Positions 1 through 24,386 are shown, counted from the stretch's first letter. The stretch is 64,000 bases of DNA from Lytechinus variegatus (GCF_018143015.1 NC_054741.1:13515736-13579735); one strand, 5' to 3'. Numbers and translations are program-made. The notes: generated from the letters alone by a model not told the origin.

Positions 1-898
1 CTGGCACAAAATAATTCTGATTTGAAATAGATAATCAGTTACATACATGTACACGAGGATTAGCAAAAAAAGACAGAAAGCTTGAGAGAAAACTAGTAAA
101 TTTGCAACCCAAGTTTGAACACAGACTGTACATGTCGTAGTTTTGAATAATTCGTATTTTCTTCATGTTTGTGATCATTCACTTACGGGGGCTGTCACAG
201 CTGCACGTTGTAGCACATGCAAAAAGATGCACTTAACGGATAGGTACATGTAGATTTCTAGGTAGAATTGTATGTTTGGTTGTAAAATAGTGATTTTTCT
301 TCTCTTGCTCGCTGCGCTTGCTCGCAGAATAGTACAATTACATTTTTCGTCTCGGGACCATCATTAGCACCCTCTAATCGGCGCTCATTTTGCCACAAAT
401 ATGAGTGATTGTATGTTCTGTTTAAAAAGAAAAAAAGTAATGTGACTAAAAACAAAAAACCATTGTGAATTTTGCGCTAAATGGCATCAAATATTCATGA
501 CAGAACAGAGTCTGAAGTCATAGAGCTTCCAGAGCTTGGGCCCCGCCCGCAAGGGACTTCGCGCTCGTTATGTAGGCCGTGAGAAAGATTTTTTTGGTAG
601 GTTGTGAGAATTTTTTTTGGTGCCCCCCCCTTTGAAAATCCTGGATCCACCCCTGGTCTTGGTATAATTATGTAAAAAAAAAAAAGACTTCGGTCTCAGG
701 CAAATAGTAGGCCTATAGTCTCAAGATGCTCTCAGGGCAATAGTTTGTACTGGTGCTGATTAAAATAATATTGAGGCATAAAGAAACAAGGACACAAGTA
801 AATTTCATTCCTGGACTCTTCACTTTTAGTTTCACATATTTCTTGCACATTTCTTAACTTCATTGAAATTCAATTGAATTTTGGATCATAATGTGTTG
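1..898. other. Intergenic, repeat-derived fragments
   Basis: No gene seen. 'cctggatccacccctgg' at about 640-656 matches the end of the hAT-like CAGGGGCGGATCC family found elsewhere in the window. 'cgctgcgcttgctcgc' near 310 is a CpG-rich motif common in such dispersed repeats. Confidence 0.4.
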
Positions 899-1552
899 TA
901 AATTTATTTGAAATAAAGTCTTGTTAAATAATCTTTGCATAAGTCTACTTTTACCGATAGTTGTCAGCACATTTGATCATGACACTTTCTCCCTGATTCA
1001 CCAAGGAAGCACACACTGTGATATCTTGTCAATATAAGCGAGTTGTAGATCAATGGATTCATCTTTGGTTGATTTTTGAAGTTCATTGGTAATGGTCATT
1101 CCAAAATTTTGTAGCAGTTTTTCAAATGTCCAGTGACCATTTCAATGCAGTTTTGTACAGACACAAGTCTGCTTGAAACCTCCACTTCCTGCTGTCATGT
1201 ACATGTGCGACTTTTGTTAGTACAAGGGGGTGTTTGTGTAATAAAAGGAGATAAAAGAAAGGAGAAAAGTAATAAAAGGTAATCTTATATTTTTGTCTCT
1301 CTTTCTGTGTTTTCTTTTATGTTTTTGATGGAATAATCGTGATATAGTCATACCGGGAAGGGCAGTTTCTAAAGCTTAAGACATATCACACAGTTGAGTG
1401 ACATCAAAAGAAGTCATCGACTCAAAGTGTTCAAGCAACAGGCAGGATATTCTTCAGTATCTTCTCTGAGACAGAACCTGTGACAGAACCTGAACCAATT
1501 ACCGGTATTGTCGCATTTGTGTCTTACAGGACGAGAAGTGAGGTATTATATA
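899..1552. repeat. 650-bp direct repeat, copy A
   Basis: Highly similar to 2553-3178, from 'taaatttatttgaaataa' to 'acaggacgagaag'. It includes identical blocks such as 'cttgaaacctccacttcc'. Copies differ by scattered substitutions and a few small indels. They flank about 1 kb that contains a zinc-finger remnant. No TG...CA ends or retroviral domains were seen. Confidence 0.85.
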
Positions 1553-2097
1553 GATTATGATGGTAACATGTATTTCCTTGTAAATTCTAAGAACTTGACT
1601 ATTTTCTTTGTACATGTACATGGATTTTTGTTCCCAATAACAGCACTAATAGGTATCCTCAAATTCATTCATTTTTCGGTTACACTTCGTAATTCCGAAG
1701 GGTCTTAATTCCAAAACACGTAAATTGCCTATACCTATATTTTGCTCAAAATTCTGGTCAAATCTGCATGTACACATCAACTTGAATGTGCAGAGCTACC
1801 ATGCATTCAAGGTCCGTCTCACGATCTCGCACGGCACCCTTTTCTCTCACGCATCGAAATAAAAGCATTATTTGCTAGATTATGTGCATTGTCCGACCGC
1901 CTTCGTCTACCCTGGTTCGTAATCGATCAAGACGAATTGAGAGTTCAGTACAATCAGCACACAGCTAATCACTAGTAGTGACTTGTGCAGCAGACATGAA
2001 TATATTACTTACAGTCATGCTAGCACATCACATGCAACGCCATGGATATCATGATGAAAAGGGTTTCGCTTCATATCTTGAGTAGACAGTCGACAAG

Positions 2098-2415
2098 ATG
2101 GCTATGCATCGGCATGAAACAGAGTCAGAACCGGATTTGTCAGACGCTGACGGCGATATAGTTCTTCAGCCGCGCAAAAAAAAGAAAAGGAAACTTAAGG
2201 GTGCTGCAACGTATAAGTGCAAGTTTTCTTCTGAGTGGACAAAGACAGTTGGATCTATTATTGTAAAAGGAGACAACGTTCATTCATTACGATGCACAAT
2301 AAGCGATAGGACAATATCATGTGGACATATAGGTTTGGGCGACATGCAGAGGTATGTTAAGCTGGACCTGCACACCCAGATTACTGCAGCCATGAGGAGA
2401 AAGCCGACTCTGTAG
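2098..2415 (+). pseudogene. Decayed BED/hAT-type zinc-finger reading frame
   Basis: 105 codons, MAMHRHETESEPDLSDADGD..., with a basic KKKKRKLK stretch and then YKCKFSSEWTKTVGSI and RTISCGHIGLGDMQRYVKLD. The latter resembles the N-terminal finger of hAT-derived proteins, where a W, a C-x2-C pair, G..D and a H...H pair are usual. Here the first pair reads CTIS rather than CTxC and one histidine position is Tyr (RYVKLDLH), so metal binding is probably lost. The frame ends soon after the finger with no transposase body. It lies between the two 650-bp direct repeats. Family assignment is from memory of motif shape. Confidence 0.45.
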
Positions 2416-2552
2416 TTTCGCCGAACAGAACCCTAGCAGAGAAGGTATGACAACCAAAAAATAGTTATAATAGTAAATTTAATATCTCAAAAGTCTGATA
2501 TTTACAAGAACCATGAAATAATCGACTTCTGCATGAAAATGTATACCGGTAG

Positions 2553-3178
2553 TAAATTTATTTGAAATAAAGTCTTGTTAAATAATCTTTGCATAAGTCT
2601 ACTTTTACTGGTAGTTGTCAGCACATTTGATCATGACACTTTCTCCCTGATTCACCAAGAAAGCAAACACTGTGATATCTTGTGAATATGAGCGAGTTGT
2701 AGATCAATGGATTCATCTTTGATTGATTTAACAAAGTTAATTGGTAAATGGGCCTTCCAAAATTTTGTAGCGTTTTTTATAAGTCAGGTGACCCTTTCAA
2801 TGTGGTTCCGTACAGACACAAGTCTGCTTGAAACCTCCACTTCCTGCTGTCATGTACATGTGCGACTTTTGTTAGTACAAGGGGGCGTTTGTGTAATAAA
2901 AGGAGATCCAAGGTAATCTCATAATTTATTGTCTCTCTTTCCATGTTTTATTTAATGATTAATTGTGACATAGTCATATCAGGAAGGGCATTTTCTTAAG
3001 CTTAAGATATATCATGCAGATGAGTACATCAAAAGAGGTCATCGACTCGAAAGTGTTCAAGCAACAGGCAGGATATTCTACAGTATCTCCTAGGGAATAA
3101 ATCTGTGACAGAACCTGCTCTGGCACCAATTATTGTCGCGTTTGTGTCTTACAGGACGAGAAGCGAGCTATTATACAG
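2553..3178. repeat. 650-bp direct repeat, copy B
   Basis: Partner of 899-1552, in the same orientation about 1.65 kb away. It is slightly shorter because of small deletions in its second half. Confidence 0.85.
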
Positions 3179-4045
3179 CTGACAGAAGATTAAAAGGAAG
3201 TTACTCATCACTGAGGTGAGTAAATACTCTAAGATTTCATATCAGAATGTCACATGCTAGATAAGGATTCAGCGTGCATATGATGTAGTTTAGGTCTTGA
3301 GATGGCGATGTTCAAGCAGGATCGCAGTTTTAATTTAATTGGTTAAATGAACTTTTCAAGTATGATAAGCAAAATTCTTTTAAACCTTTGCAATGCAATC
3401 AGATATTAATGGTATGAAGCATAAAAATACTGAAGGATAATATTACTACCAAGAGTAAAAGGTTAAAAAAAAAAGAATTCTATGCAAAACTCCAAGAAGT
3501 TTTCTAATTCATTATTCAGGGGCCTGTATCATGAAGCTTAGTTATTGATCACAGGGTTGATTTCTACAACTGATTGCATTAATTATCATGTATGATTCAT
3601 CATAAAAAGAAGCTTAACAATTAATTACTAAGCTTTATGTAACAGGTATGAGGATAGAGTGACCACATTGTGAAGCTGCTAATGCAGAACCCAATTAGTC
3701 AAATAAATAAAACAAATCTGAATATACTGTGCCAATTTTCTGCATTCACATCTTTGGTTCAATAATGATAAATGTGTTAAGAAAATCAATCTTGGCAATA
3801 TTGAAATTGGCAATGCGATGAAAATGTAATCTCATCCTTAGTCATGCAAAATAGGCAAATAACAAATTTAAAAAGAAATTAAATCAATCTGTTATTTCTA
3901 ATATATAGACTTAAAAAGGAAAATATTGCTAATTACACAAGGATTCAAGCATTCATTTTCCATTATGGTTAAAAGTGGTTAAAATATTAGTATATTGCAT
4001 AGTACTTATGTTACTGACGGATATCATTTAGGGCATAGACTTATG
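3179..4045. other. Spacer downstream of DUS2
   Basis: AT-rich non-coding DNA with no supported gene. It probably includes the DUS2 3'UTR, read leftward from 4046. Confidence 0.5.
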
Positions 4046-15660
<11,615 letters not shown>

Positions 15661-16500
15661 CTAGCTACCAAAATACCTGAAAGAGCCCTGGAAAACAAAA
15701 AAAGGAGCCCTGAAAATCCCCATTCATCTCAATGTTAAATCTTTCCAAATGATGTACATGTAGATTCAGGCAGTAAGTTGTGAACTGAAAAGTAGCCCCC
15801 GCCCAACAAAAAATAATAATAATAAAAGAAAAAAAAACCTTTTTTTCCTGCATCGAGGTGCTTAAAAACATACCACTAGTTACTAGATCTTTATCTCCAT
15901 TTGCAAAGTGTTCTCCAATAAGTTTTACTTCTTGATATTCTGTACTATGTCTTCAGACCTCAGATTGCACACCCATCATTACTTGGCATTGAATTCACTG
16001 AACTTCTTACTGTTCAGCTAATGATCACATTAAAATACAGATTTTCTAGTGTGTTTGCATGCATCAAAGTGATATTAAACACACATAATAGGCAATATTG
16101 CATACATGTTGCAATTCATCCCAAAGCCAATAATGAATTTGTTTCAACATTTATATATTCATAATTGATAAAGTGCATTATCATTCAATGCAACACAATA
16201 TGGTAATCAAGGTGTCAAATTATTAATAAAATCTGATAAATTTTTCACTGGGTGTAAGCGGCACTCTGTTAATCCATCTGTTACAAGATCTCCACGCAAC
16301 TGACTAAAACAACACCAATCAAGAGAAGTCGGTTGGAATTATGGTTTCAAGCGGTAAATAGGTAACTAGATTGCAAGATCTAGATCTATATATGGCTAGT
16401 GTTCCATCTATCTTTATTTCCTATCTTTTTGCTGAACCTTTCTCTTACTTTCCTTCTTTATTAAATTTATTTTTATTTCCTTCATTCTTTCTTTCCTTAA

Positions 16501-17096
16501 AGGACAAGTCCACCCCAACAAAAACTTGATTTGAATAAAAAGAGAAAAATTCAACAACCATAACACTGAAAATTTCATCAAAATCGGATGTAGAATAAGA
16601 AAGTTATGACATTTTAAAGTTTCGCTTAATTTCACAAAACAGTGATATGCACATCTCGGACGGTATGCAAATGAGGGAACTGATGACATCACTCACTCGC
16701 TATTTCTTTTGTATTTTGTTATATGAAATATTTTGATTTTCTTGTCATTGTCATGTGAAATGAAGTTTCATTCCTCCCTGAACAAATGGAATTCCATTAT
16801 TTTAACATGTTGTGTGTCAGGCAAGGAGGTCCTAATCATCAAATTCGTAAATATTGAAATATTGTATAATTCAAACAATAAAAAACAAAAGAAATAGTGA
16901 GTGAGTGACGTCATCAACTCTCTCACTTGGATGTAACTGGCTTGTTCATATAACTATTTTGTTGAAAATAAGCGAAACTTTGAAATGTCATAACTTTCTT
17001 ATTTTACATCCGATTTTGATGAAATTTTCAGCATTGTGCCTGTCTGATTTTTCTCTATTGATTCAAATCAACATTTTTCTGAGGTGGACATGACCT
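16501..17096. mobile_element. TTAA-flanked foldback MITE, family A
   Basis: Ends AGGACAAGTCCACCCC and GAGGTGGACATGACCT are flanked by TTAA on both sides. Arms match those of the copy at 10060 in the opposite orientation. It lies upstream of the DUS2 start codon, probably in a 5' intron. Confidence 0.88.
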
Positions 17097-17690
17097 TTAA
17101 ACTATTCTTTGGTTCCTTCTCCCTTCCTCTCCCTTTTCTTTTTGGTCTTTCCCTCCTTTCATTATTTTCTCTCTTTTTTCATTCTCTCATCCCTTCATTC
17201 TTTCCTCCCTCTCTTTCCTCCTTTCTTTCATTCTTTATTTCATTTTGTTCCTCTAATTCTCTTTCTTCATTATTTCTTTATCTTCCTTCCTTCCTTTCTC
17301 CCTTCCTGATTTTCTTCTTTCTTTCAAAGAATGAAGGGAATATTATTCTTTCCTTCATTCTTTCTTTCCTCCTCCTTTTTTCTTACTTTCTTTTTTCCTT
17401 TCTCTCCTTTATTTTGTCTTTCACACATTATTTATTCATCTTCCATTCCTTTCTTTTTCTTTCTTTCTATATTTATTTCAAAGAATGATAGAAACCTTTT
17501 CCTCTCTTATATTCCATCTTTCATCCTTCTTTTATTCTAACTTTCTTTATTTTTTTTCTTCATTTTCCCTGTCAATTTTTTTCTTTCTTTCTTCTCAATT
17601 CATCTCTTTTCTTTCATCTTTTCTTTCTCTCCTTCATTCTTTCATTCAACCTCCCTTCCGATTCTTTATATTTTTTTTCACAAGTCTAAC
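17097..17690. repeat. Pyrimidine-rich low-complexity tract
   Basis: CTTTC/TTCC-type low complexity over about 600 bp, next to the MITE ending at 17096. Frames here are Phe/Ser/Leu-rich artefacts. Confidence 0.92.
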
Positions 17691-17699
17691 ACTGCATGT

Positions 17700-19060
17700 G
17701 TAGCCTTCTTTGTTGATCTTTTTTGTCAATTTCATTTTGTGAAATCTGGTCACCATGGGTATAATATGGTTACCTCAAGCCAACATGGAGTTCCTCACGT
17801 AATGACGTATTAATAATTCGCTGCCGATTTCAAAACATTGCGTGCTGTCGCCAAGCGGAAGACAAAGAAATCAAGATGGCAACGTAAAGTTAAACACGGC
17901 CGTAAGCTCTTCCCATCTTTTCATAACATTTTTCTCGTTTTTTTAATGAATTCTTCTTTAAAAATGAAATCAATATCGCAGAAATGTTGGAAATGAAGTT
18001 GAAGCCCATGTACATGTTAAGGGGCTAGATCTAGTCTAGATCTTTTAGAGGGAAAGTAGAAATCTCGGGGGCGAAAGACAAAGTTTCAGGTTTTGTACTC
18101 GTACGTGGGTGAATATAGCTTGGGATCCCAGGCGTCAGTGGGGAGTAAGCCTACGTAGAGTAGATGACTTTTACTCCCCAGACGCCTCCAGGCTAGCTAG
18201 TCTGAAGCTAGACCAAAAGCTTCGGTATCTGTTATGTTGGTTGTTCAGCTGAACTCCGTTGGCTTCACTCACCAAATACAGAGACCGAAGTTCTAGCGTG
18301 ATCTGTACAGGGGACTCAATGGCCATATCGGGGAAGTGAATTTGCGCGACAGCCGAGGTAATCCTTTTAATTGATTTTTCTCCGTTTTTGGCTCTTAATG
18401 CCAAGAGGGAATATTAATTTGCATTTTTGGTCACATTTATTTTCAAAATTTTTATTCATTAAAGACAAAAATTGAAGAGCCCCGACGGGGGGATTTTGCA
18501 TTGCAAGTCCCCTAATGGTGGCTGCACGATAGCGAGCCTTCTGTGTACGAGGATAAATTTTTTTAAAAAATGAAAAAAACTCCTCGAAACAGACGGCTGC
18601 CAGCACGAAAGTCGGCGCTACTGCGCTTTCGCATCGCTCTTGTAGAACGCCACGAGCAGGCAACAGCTTGGCTCGGCCAGTCCCACGCAGCTGGCCCCGG
18701 CCGCGCCGGTGCGTAGCTTTCGGAACACTGCCCTTGTATTATAATTTCGCAGTGAGATGCGAAAGCGCCATTTAGCGCCTGAATCAATAGGTAGAACAAA
18801 GTGTAAATATTCTGACAGACTTTTCAATTTCAGTCATGATAATCTAAAGTAAAGAATGAAACGCCTCGGCTTACCTTCCTGTTTTCAGTTAATTTAAACT
18901 TCAACCAGGCTTCGCCTTCGCCGCAGATGTAGATGGGTGGTTACTGTCTGCACAACAAACTCGCACACACGTGTCCGCGTTTGGAATGTGTCTAGTCTGC
19001 ATGCCTAGCTTGCACGCAGCACACTAATACAGTGCCTAATCGGGGGGGGGGGGGGGGGGG
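17700..19060. other. Mixed spacer, CpG-richer than its surroundings
   Basis: No protein gene recognised. It contains candidate DUS2 promoter or 5'UTR signals. An inverted pair, GCGCTTTCGCATC (about 18619) and GATGCGAAAGCGC (about 18750), is 120 bp apart. The stretch ends in a G run of about 20 at 19040-19062. Confidence 0.5.
18875..18960 (-). promoter_or_regulatory. Possible DUS2 promoter or 5'UTR exon
   Basis: DUS2 translation starts one base inside an exon, so an untranslated exon must lie at higher coordinates. A good minus-strand donor, AAG|GTAAGC, ends at 18875 inside a stretch richer in CpG than its surroundings (about 18480-19000). A second candidate is 17780-17900, with a donor TAC|GTGAGG, a CRE-like TGACGTA and an AAGATGGC word resembling a YY1 site. 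Which one is used cannot be decided from sequence alone. Confidence 0.25.
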
Positions 19061-19377
19061 GGCAGAGAGCGATACATTCTTGTGATGATTAAATAACATT
19101 TGTCTTTCTTCCTTTTCCATCTTACTCTCCTCCTTCTGCACCCCATCACCACCTTCATTCTCCCCCTTCCAAATTTCCCTTTCAGCTTCTTTTTTGTCTG
19201 TTTATTTTCTTTCTTTTATAGGCCTATCCTGATTAATTTGGGTAATTTTTATACCAGTCAATTTTTTTTATATCTTTAATGTTCTTTGTACATGTTTTTT
19301 TTAATATACTCTCGAATGGCTTGTTTGAATATGTATTGATCAAATGCTGATTTGTAAATTGTTGTAATGTACTATAC

Positions 19378-19525
19378 AGGGGCCGCGCGGAAGAGGGGGG
19401 GGGGGGCTTCAGCGCCGCCCACTTTTTTCCAAAACCATGAACAAAAAAAATGACCATATACAATTGTGATTTTTTGCATGGTCAGCCCCCCCCCCCCACT
19501 TTGAAAACCGTTCCGAGGCCCTTGC
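19378..19525. repeat. Short GC-rich TIR repeat, diverged copy
   Basis: Starts CAGGGGCCGCGCGGAAG and ends CGTTCCGAGGCCCTTG, with mononucleotide G and C runs inside. Confidence 0.5.
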
Positions 19526-19747
19526 TATATATGGACCTTGATACCCAGAATAGCAGGGTCGTTGATGAGGATAAACTTTCAAATAACTTACAAACTTTCA
19601 GCCGCCCCCCTAGAAAAAAAAATAGAAGCAATACCTGTAGTTTATCGGTAAAAATAATCATCCATTTTGTCATATCAGAGATATCATGAAATCATTTTTC
19701 TCAGGCCAGTCTGGGAAGGCTATGTAGCTTCGAATAGTTTCAATTAA

Positions 19748-21545
19748 AGGGATGCTCCAGGCTGAAGATATTTATATCTCAACAAATATAGTAAAATTTA
19801 CAAAACAAAATGCTGAAAATTTTATCAAAGTCGGATAACAAATAAAGGAGTTATTGAATTTTAAAGATTTGCATAATTCCGATAATACAGTCTTTCATTA
19901 GGTGGGCTAATGATGTCATATCCCCCACTTGTTCTTAATCTATTGTCAGTATTTTATTATATGAAATTAGGCTTATTCAAACATTTTCCAGGGGCGGATC
20001 CAGCTTTTTATAAGGGGGGGTTGGGATGGTATGCGAGGGAGCGTAGCAACCCAGTCCAAGCGAGCGGAGGGGGGTGTCTCCCCTCCCACAGTAGGGGAAA
20101 TTTTTGAAAATCTGTGTGTGAAAATGGCGTTTTCTTGCATCTAAAACACCACTATTTTTGGTATAGAGGTCGTTGCCAAATAAACCCTGTATGCCAACTT
20201 TTTTTGCATGATTCAAACATACCTTCCAGTAAAAAAAGATGCGAGACTGGACTGCCGCAACTTCTTTGCCCTGTTTGCTTCCATATTGCTTGTCACTACA
20301 CTCAGATCAGACTGATAAAAAAGTGAGCAACTTGAACAAGTAATCCAGGCCAAATGAGCAGCCCAGCTCAGCATGCGTTGTCAGGTTAAATCTTCACAAA
20401 ATCCCCACCCAAACGACACTTAAAATATCCCCAAAGTTGCCAAATTTTGACAGAAAATCCCCAAATTCATTTTTGAATTTTTTTTTTAATGTGGGGAATT
20501 TGGGGATGAGAATCGGCAACGCTGGCCTAGCTTGTCACTTCGGCGGTGGCCCGTGTCCTCAAAAAAGCTGATGGGGGGGGGCAAGGGACTCTGTGACATT
20601 TGTTCGCCCAACTCCCCCCCCCCTCCCCCCAAAAAGAAATAATAATAATAATAATAAATGAAATAAACACATAAAAGATAAGATTTAAAAAAATGGTCCC
20701 CGGATTTTTTTTTTTTGGGGGGGTTACCCCCCCCCCCCCCCCCCCCCTCTAGATCCAAGAACTAAGACAATTGGATTAACTACTTATTAAGTGCATATAG
20801 TTATTTATTGCCGCAACTTACTTGAACATAAAAATTGAAATCGATCGAAATCAACTTTTCATGTCTTGAAAATCAACCCAATGGATCTTCATCTAGGGGT
20901 GAATATTTGTGCACAGAAAAGGGGGACGTGGTCTAAGACTAAGATGTCCCGAAACACCGTAAGGGGTGCATCCCCTTGCATCGACGAAAATATAGCGCGT
21001 GCTATAATGGCCAACTATTTCACTTTGGTGGCCGGGGGCTGGTATTAATAAATTCGCCGCTAATCGAACTCAATTACTTTTCATGTCTTGAAAATCAACC
21101 AAATTGATCTTCATTATTCACTTCATCGATCTAGGGGAGAACATTTGTGCAGAAAAAAGGGGGACGGGGTCTAGATGATCGATGCCCCGAAACGTAAGGG
21201 GTGCATCGACAGAAATATAGCGCGTGCTATATGCAGGGGCGGAAATCTGTTATAGTGCCCCCCAACCAGTGGCGGACCGTGACCCGACGAGGAGACAAAT
21301 GATTGGAGGGGCACTGAACAATGCTGTGCCCCTCCAATGCTTTGTATCCTCCAGGTCACGGCCCGCCACTGCCCCCTACTATTTTGAGTAGGGGGGGGGG
21401 GCACGTCCCCCTTGGTTTTCTGCCCATGGAATATTCAATAACTTCGTTGTTTTAAACCCGATTTTGATGAGATTTTCAGCATTTTGCTTTGTGAATTTTA
21501 CTTTTATTGATATAGATATAAATATCTTCAGCCCGGAGTGTCTCT
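19748..21545. mobile_element. TTAA-family foldback element B with nested insertions
   Basis: Left end AGGGATGCTCCAGGCTGAAG after TTAA; right end CTTCAGCCCGGAGTGTCTCT before TTCA, a changed TTAA. The middle holds secondary insertions: a CAGGGGCGGATCC fragment near 19988, poly-G/poly-C tracts, TAA repeats, and a small hAT-like element at 21267-21371. Family B also occurs at 56001-56583. Confidence 0.75.
21267..21371. mobile_element. 105-bp hAT-like MITE with 8-bp duplication
   Basis: Ends CAGTGGCGGACCGTGACC and GGTCACGGCCCGCCACTG are inverted copies. Flanks CCCCCAAC (21259-21266) and CCCCCTAC (21372-21379) match at 7 of 8 bases, fitting an 8-bp hAT target duplication. It is nested within the larger element at 19748-21545. 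Confidence 0.78.
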
Positions 21546-21809
21546 TTCAAAACAAAAGGTTACATGCAATTTATATTGCTTTGGCCTGGTTTTCACTATG
21601 AGTTTTGTGAAACACCCTCAGCTATGCATTTATCACTAATACCCCTTGTTTTGTCACTAATAAGGGTGCTTTATATCTCTTGTATACAAACAAACTTTAT
21701 TCATTTTTTCTGTATTAAAATTGGGATTTATTGTTTGTACAAAAAAATTAGTCAACAAGGAGCTTCAAACACATGAATATTAAAGCTGAATCCTTAGCAG
21801 TGATCTATG

Positions 21810-22024
21810 TAGTCCAGATTGGACCTTGTTGTTTGGAAGTGCCCTTTCCCAAAAGCTAACATAGAGGGCACATGTCTCCCAATCTCTAATCAGCGACAAT
21901 CCACTCATCTTCGCTCCCCACCAAGATGAGTGGATTGTCGCTGATTAGAGATTGGGAGACATGTGCCCTCTATGTTAGCTTTTGGGAAAGGGCACTTCCA
22001 AACAACAAGGTCCAATCTGGACTA
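21810..22024. mobile_element. Perfect 101-bp-arm hairpin element with 9-bp target duplication
   Basis: Left arm 21810-21910 and right arm 21924-22024 are identical inverted copies by direct comparison, separated by a 13-nt loop. The ends are TAGTCCAGATTGG and CCAATCTGGACTA. Direct repeats TGATCTATG at 21801-21809 and 22025-22033 flank it, a 9-bp target duplication like that of Mutator-type transposons. It has no coding capacity. Absence of any mismatch suggests recent insertion or arm homogenisation. Confidence 0.9.
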
Positions 22025-22033
22025 TGATCTATG

Positions 22034-24386
22034 CTCCTAAGTTCCATCATGTTCATAGAGAAGTAGTAACATCGTCACTTTATTTATGATTGTGATTTCG
22101 TTCGCGATGGAGGGAATGTGGAGCTGCACTTAATTACCTATACCCATGCATGCAGGTTAAAAGAATTGGATTTGGGATGGAATGTTCCGGGTAACTCTTA
22201 GGTGATATCATAATAAGGAAGACGTATTTATATAAATTGTGTTATTTTGTTACTAAAAAATATAGAAAGAAAAGTACACTTCCTATATAATAGCCAATAA
22301 GTGAAAAAAATAGTAGGAAATCAAGTTGAGGGGGAAAAAATAGCACTTTCACCGTACACCCAATCTAAAAAATGTAAGAGTAATTTCGAATTAACGGCTG
22401 AGCTACTTTTTTTTCTTCAAATTTTCATTTTCATTTCTCTCTTCCTCTTCTCTCCTCTTTCCCTCCGTTCTTTAAGAGGAAAGAAGAAAGGGGCCGTGTT
22501 GTGTCATTGGTTTTCTGCAGATTCTCGTATTCTCCCCCCCCCCTGTAAGTCACTTTCCGGGGCTATGTTTGGCCGGATCATACAGCTGTCGCGGGTCTGA
22601 AAGATAAATTTTTGTGACATTTGCGGGTGATGTGGCAATCTTTTCTCTTTTTGTGCAATTTCCTGTATTTTATTTCTTAATCTTTCTTTCACTGAAAATG
22701 AAAGCACGACTGGACCCGTTTATGAATTACCTTGATGTATGTAAACTTATTTGAGAATGAATTCTGTCAGTTTATATTTATATAGTTATTTAATTGCTGT
22801 TTGTTGTAAATGTCACTGGAAGAATCGATAAAGATACTTTAAAACAAAACAAAACAATTGGTGATGACAGTGCCTCATCAGGCACGCCACTGCAGAATTT
22901 ATTATTTATCTTTTAAAAGAAAAATATAATATGCAACAAAATATGAAATTAATTCAGGAAGAAAAATATATGCAACAAATATGAAATGTAACAAGACCAA
23001 AAAATTCAACTCATGCATTTAGTCACTGGTTCGAGTTAAGATGAGAGTGATGAAAGATGTGATTATGCCTTATAAGCACACAAAGATTTTGGGAGATTAT
23101 CAATCGGACTCCGACCTATGGATTCAGAATGAAAAAAAAAATATATCACCTATTTTTTTAAGTAGAAACAAGTTAAAGTGTATCTATAAAATATTGACTT
23201 TCTTGCCTAATAGTATTCAGTTCGAGCCATACTGCTTCTAAACTTTCATAATTGAGGTTGGATCTGATGATGCTGAAAGATATATTATTGCATATACAAA
23301 CGCCCCTCCGCGTTTATTAGACCTGTACATCGGGTGATATCGTAATTATCATTTTTAACAGTATCATAACTAATGAGGTTATGCAGCCAGCCAGGTTTCT
23401 GATATGCAAAGATTGCCAAATTTAGATTTAGTCAGTAAAAATCTTATTTTAAATGTTTATAATGCTCCGGCAATTTATATGGCTAATCTTCAAACCCTTA
23501 TCAAGACCTTTCCTGTGCAACTCATATTCATGGTTATCACTCTTTGGTTCATATTGACTGATTCCATCATCTTTACACTGTTAGGTACATTCACATTCAA
23601 TTCGCAACTACATGTCACGATCATCACTGTGTATTTGATCTGATCACATTTACTCTTTTGTAGATCAGATTCACTATTATCATGATCATCACTTTGTACT
23701 TGACTGATTTCATCAACTTTACACTGTAAAGTATATTTTCAAAACATTGGCTGAGAAGCAATGTTACTATGGTAACTGTTGTATAAAACAGGGCTTGTCG
23801 AATCAAACGTCCGACAATTCAGTTCATGAAACACAACCCTATATGACTCATGCGCAATAATTATTTACTAACCATGCAGCGATTTATTGGCGATCTTGAA
23901 AATGTGTCAACATTTATGAGGTAATGAGGAGTAAAAACAAGCACAAGATAAATGTATTGCTGTTGAAGTGCTTTTTTAACAAAAATGTAAAATCCTATTT
24001 AGGTATGCTGAAGGTATGACAACTCAAACAACGTCACAGGTCTTCAGCATAGGCCAAAGTATCTCATGTCACAAAATCCCCCCCCCATATCAAAAAAAAA
24101 TCGATTTACACATGTTTAACCAGGTGTAAACATGTCTTATGTAAGAGGCTTCCTTTCGAAACGTTCGTGTTCAAACAGCTAGGCCCGTTCTATATTATAT
24201 ACAAATAAAGTCAATTTTAACAAGTGAAACACTGATAATTTTATGGCAGTTGGGCTGAAAATATAGAGTAAATTCAGGATGTATGATATTTTATGAAATT
24301 TTTCGTATTTAGCTTGTTTAATTCGGGTATTATGAAACGGTGACTTTTCAGCCAGGAGCGAAAAGGTTGTGGTGATTTGTGGATCA
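22034..24386. other. Spacer between the DUS2 and gamma-lyase genes
   Basis: AT-rich, no supported gene apart from the retroposed-tail candidate and a short repeat copy near 23743-23836. The last few hundred bases before 24387 are probably the gamma-lyase 3'UTR. Confidence 0.5.
22600..22856 (+). mobile_element. Possible retroposed 3' tail
   Basis: Ends 'gataaagatactttaaaac' followed by an AAAAC-rich run, which looks like a poly(A)-type tail of a truncated non-LTR element. No coding frame. Confidence 0.3.

Noticed and set aside
899-3178. Reading the two 650-bp direct repeats as LTRs of a retroelement
   Set aside because: No TG...CA ends, primer-binding site, polypurine tract or retroviral domain is visible; the only frame between them resembles a DNA-transposon zinc finger.
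17084-17540. Overlapping Phe/Ser/Leu-rich open frames
   Set aside because: Pyrimidine-rich low-complexity sequence; several frames are open together.
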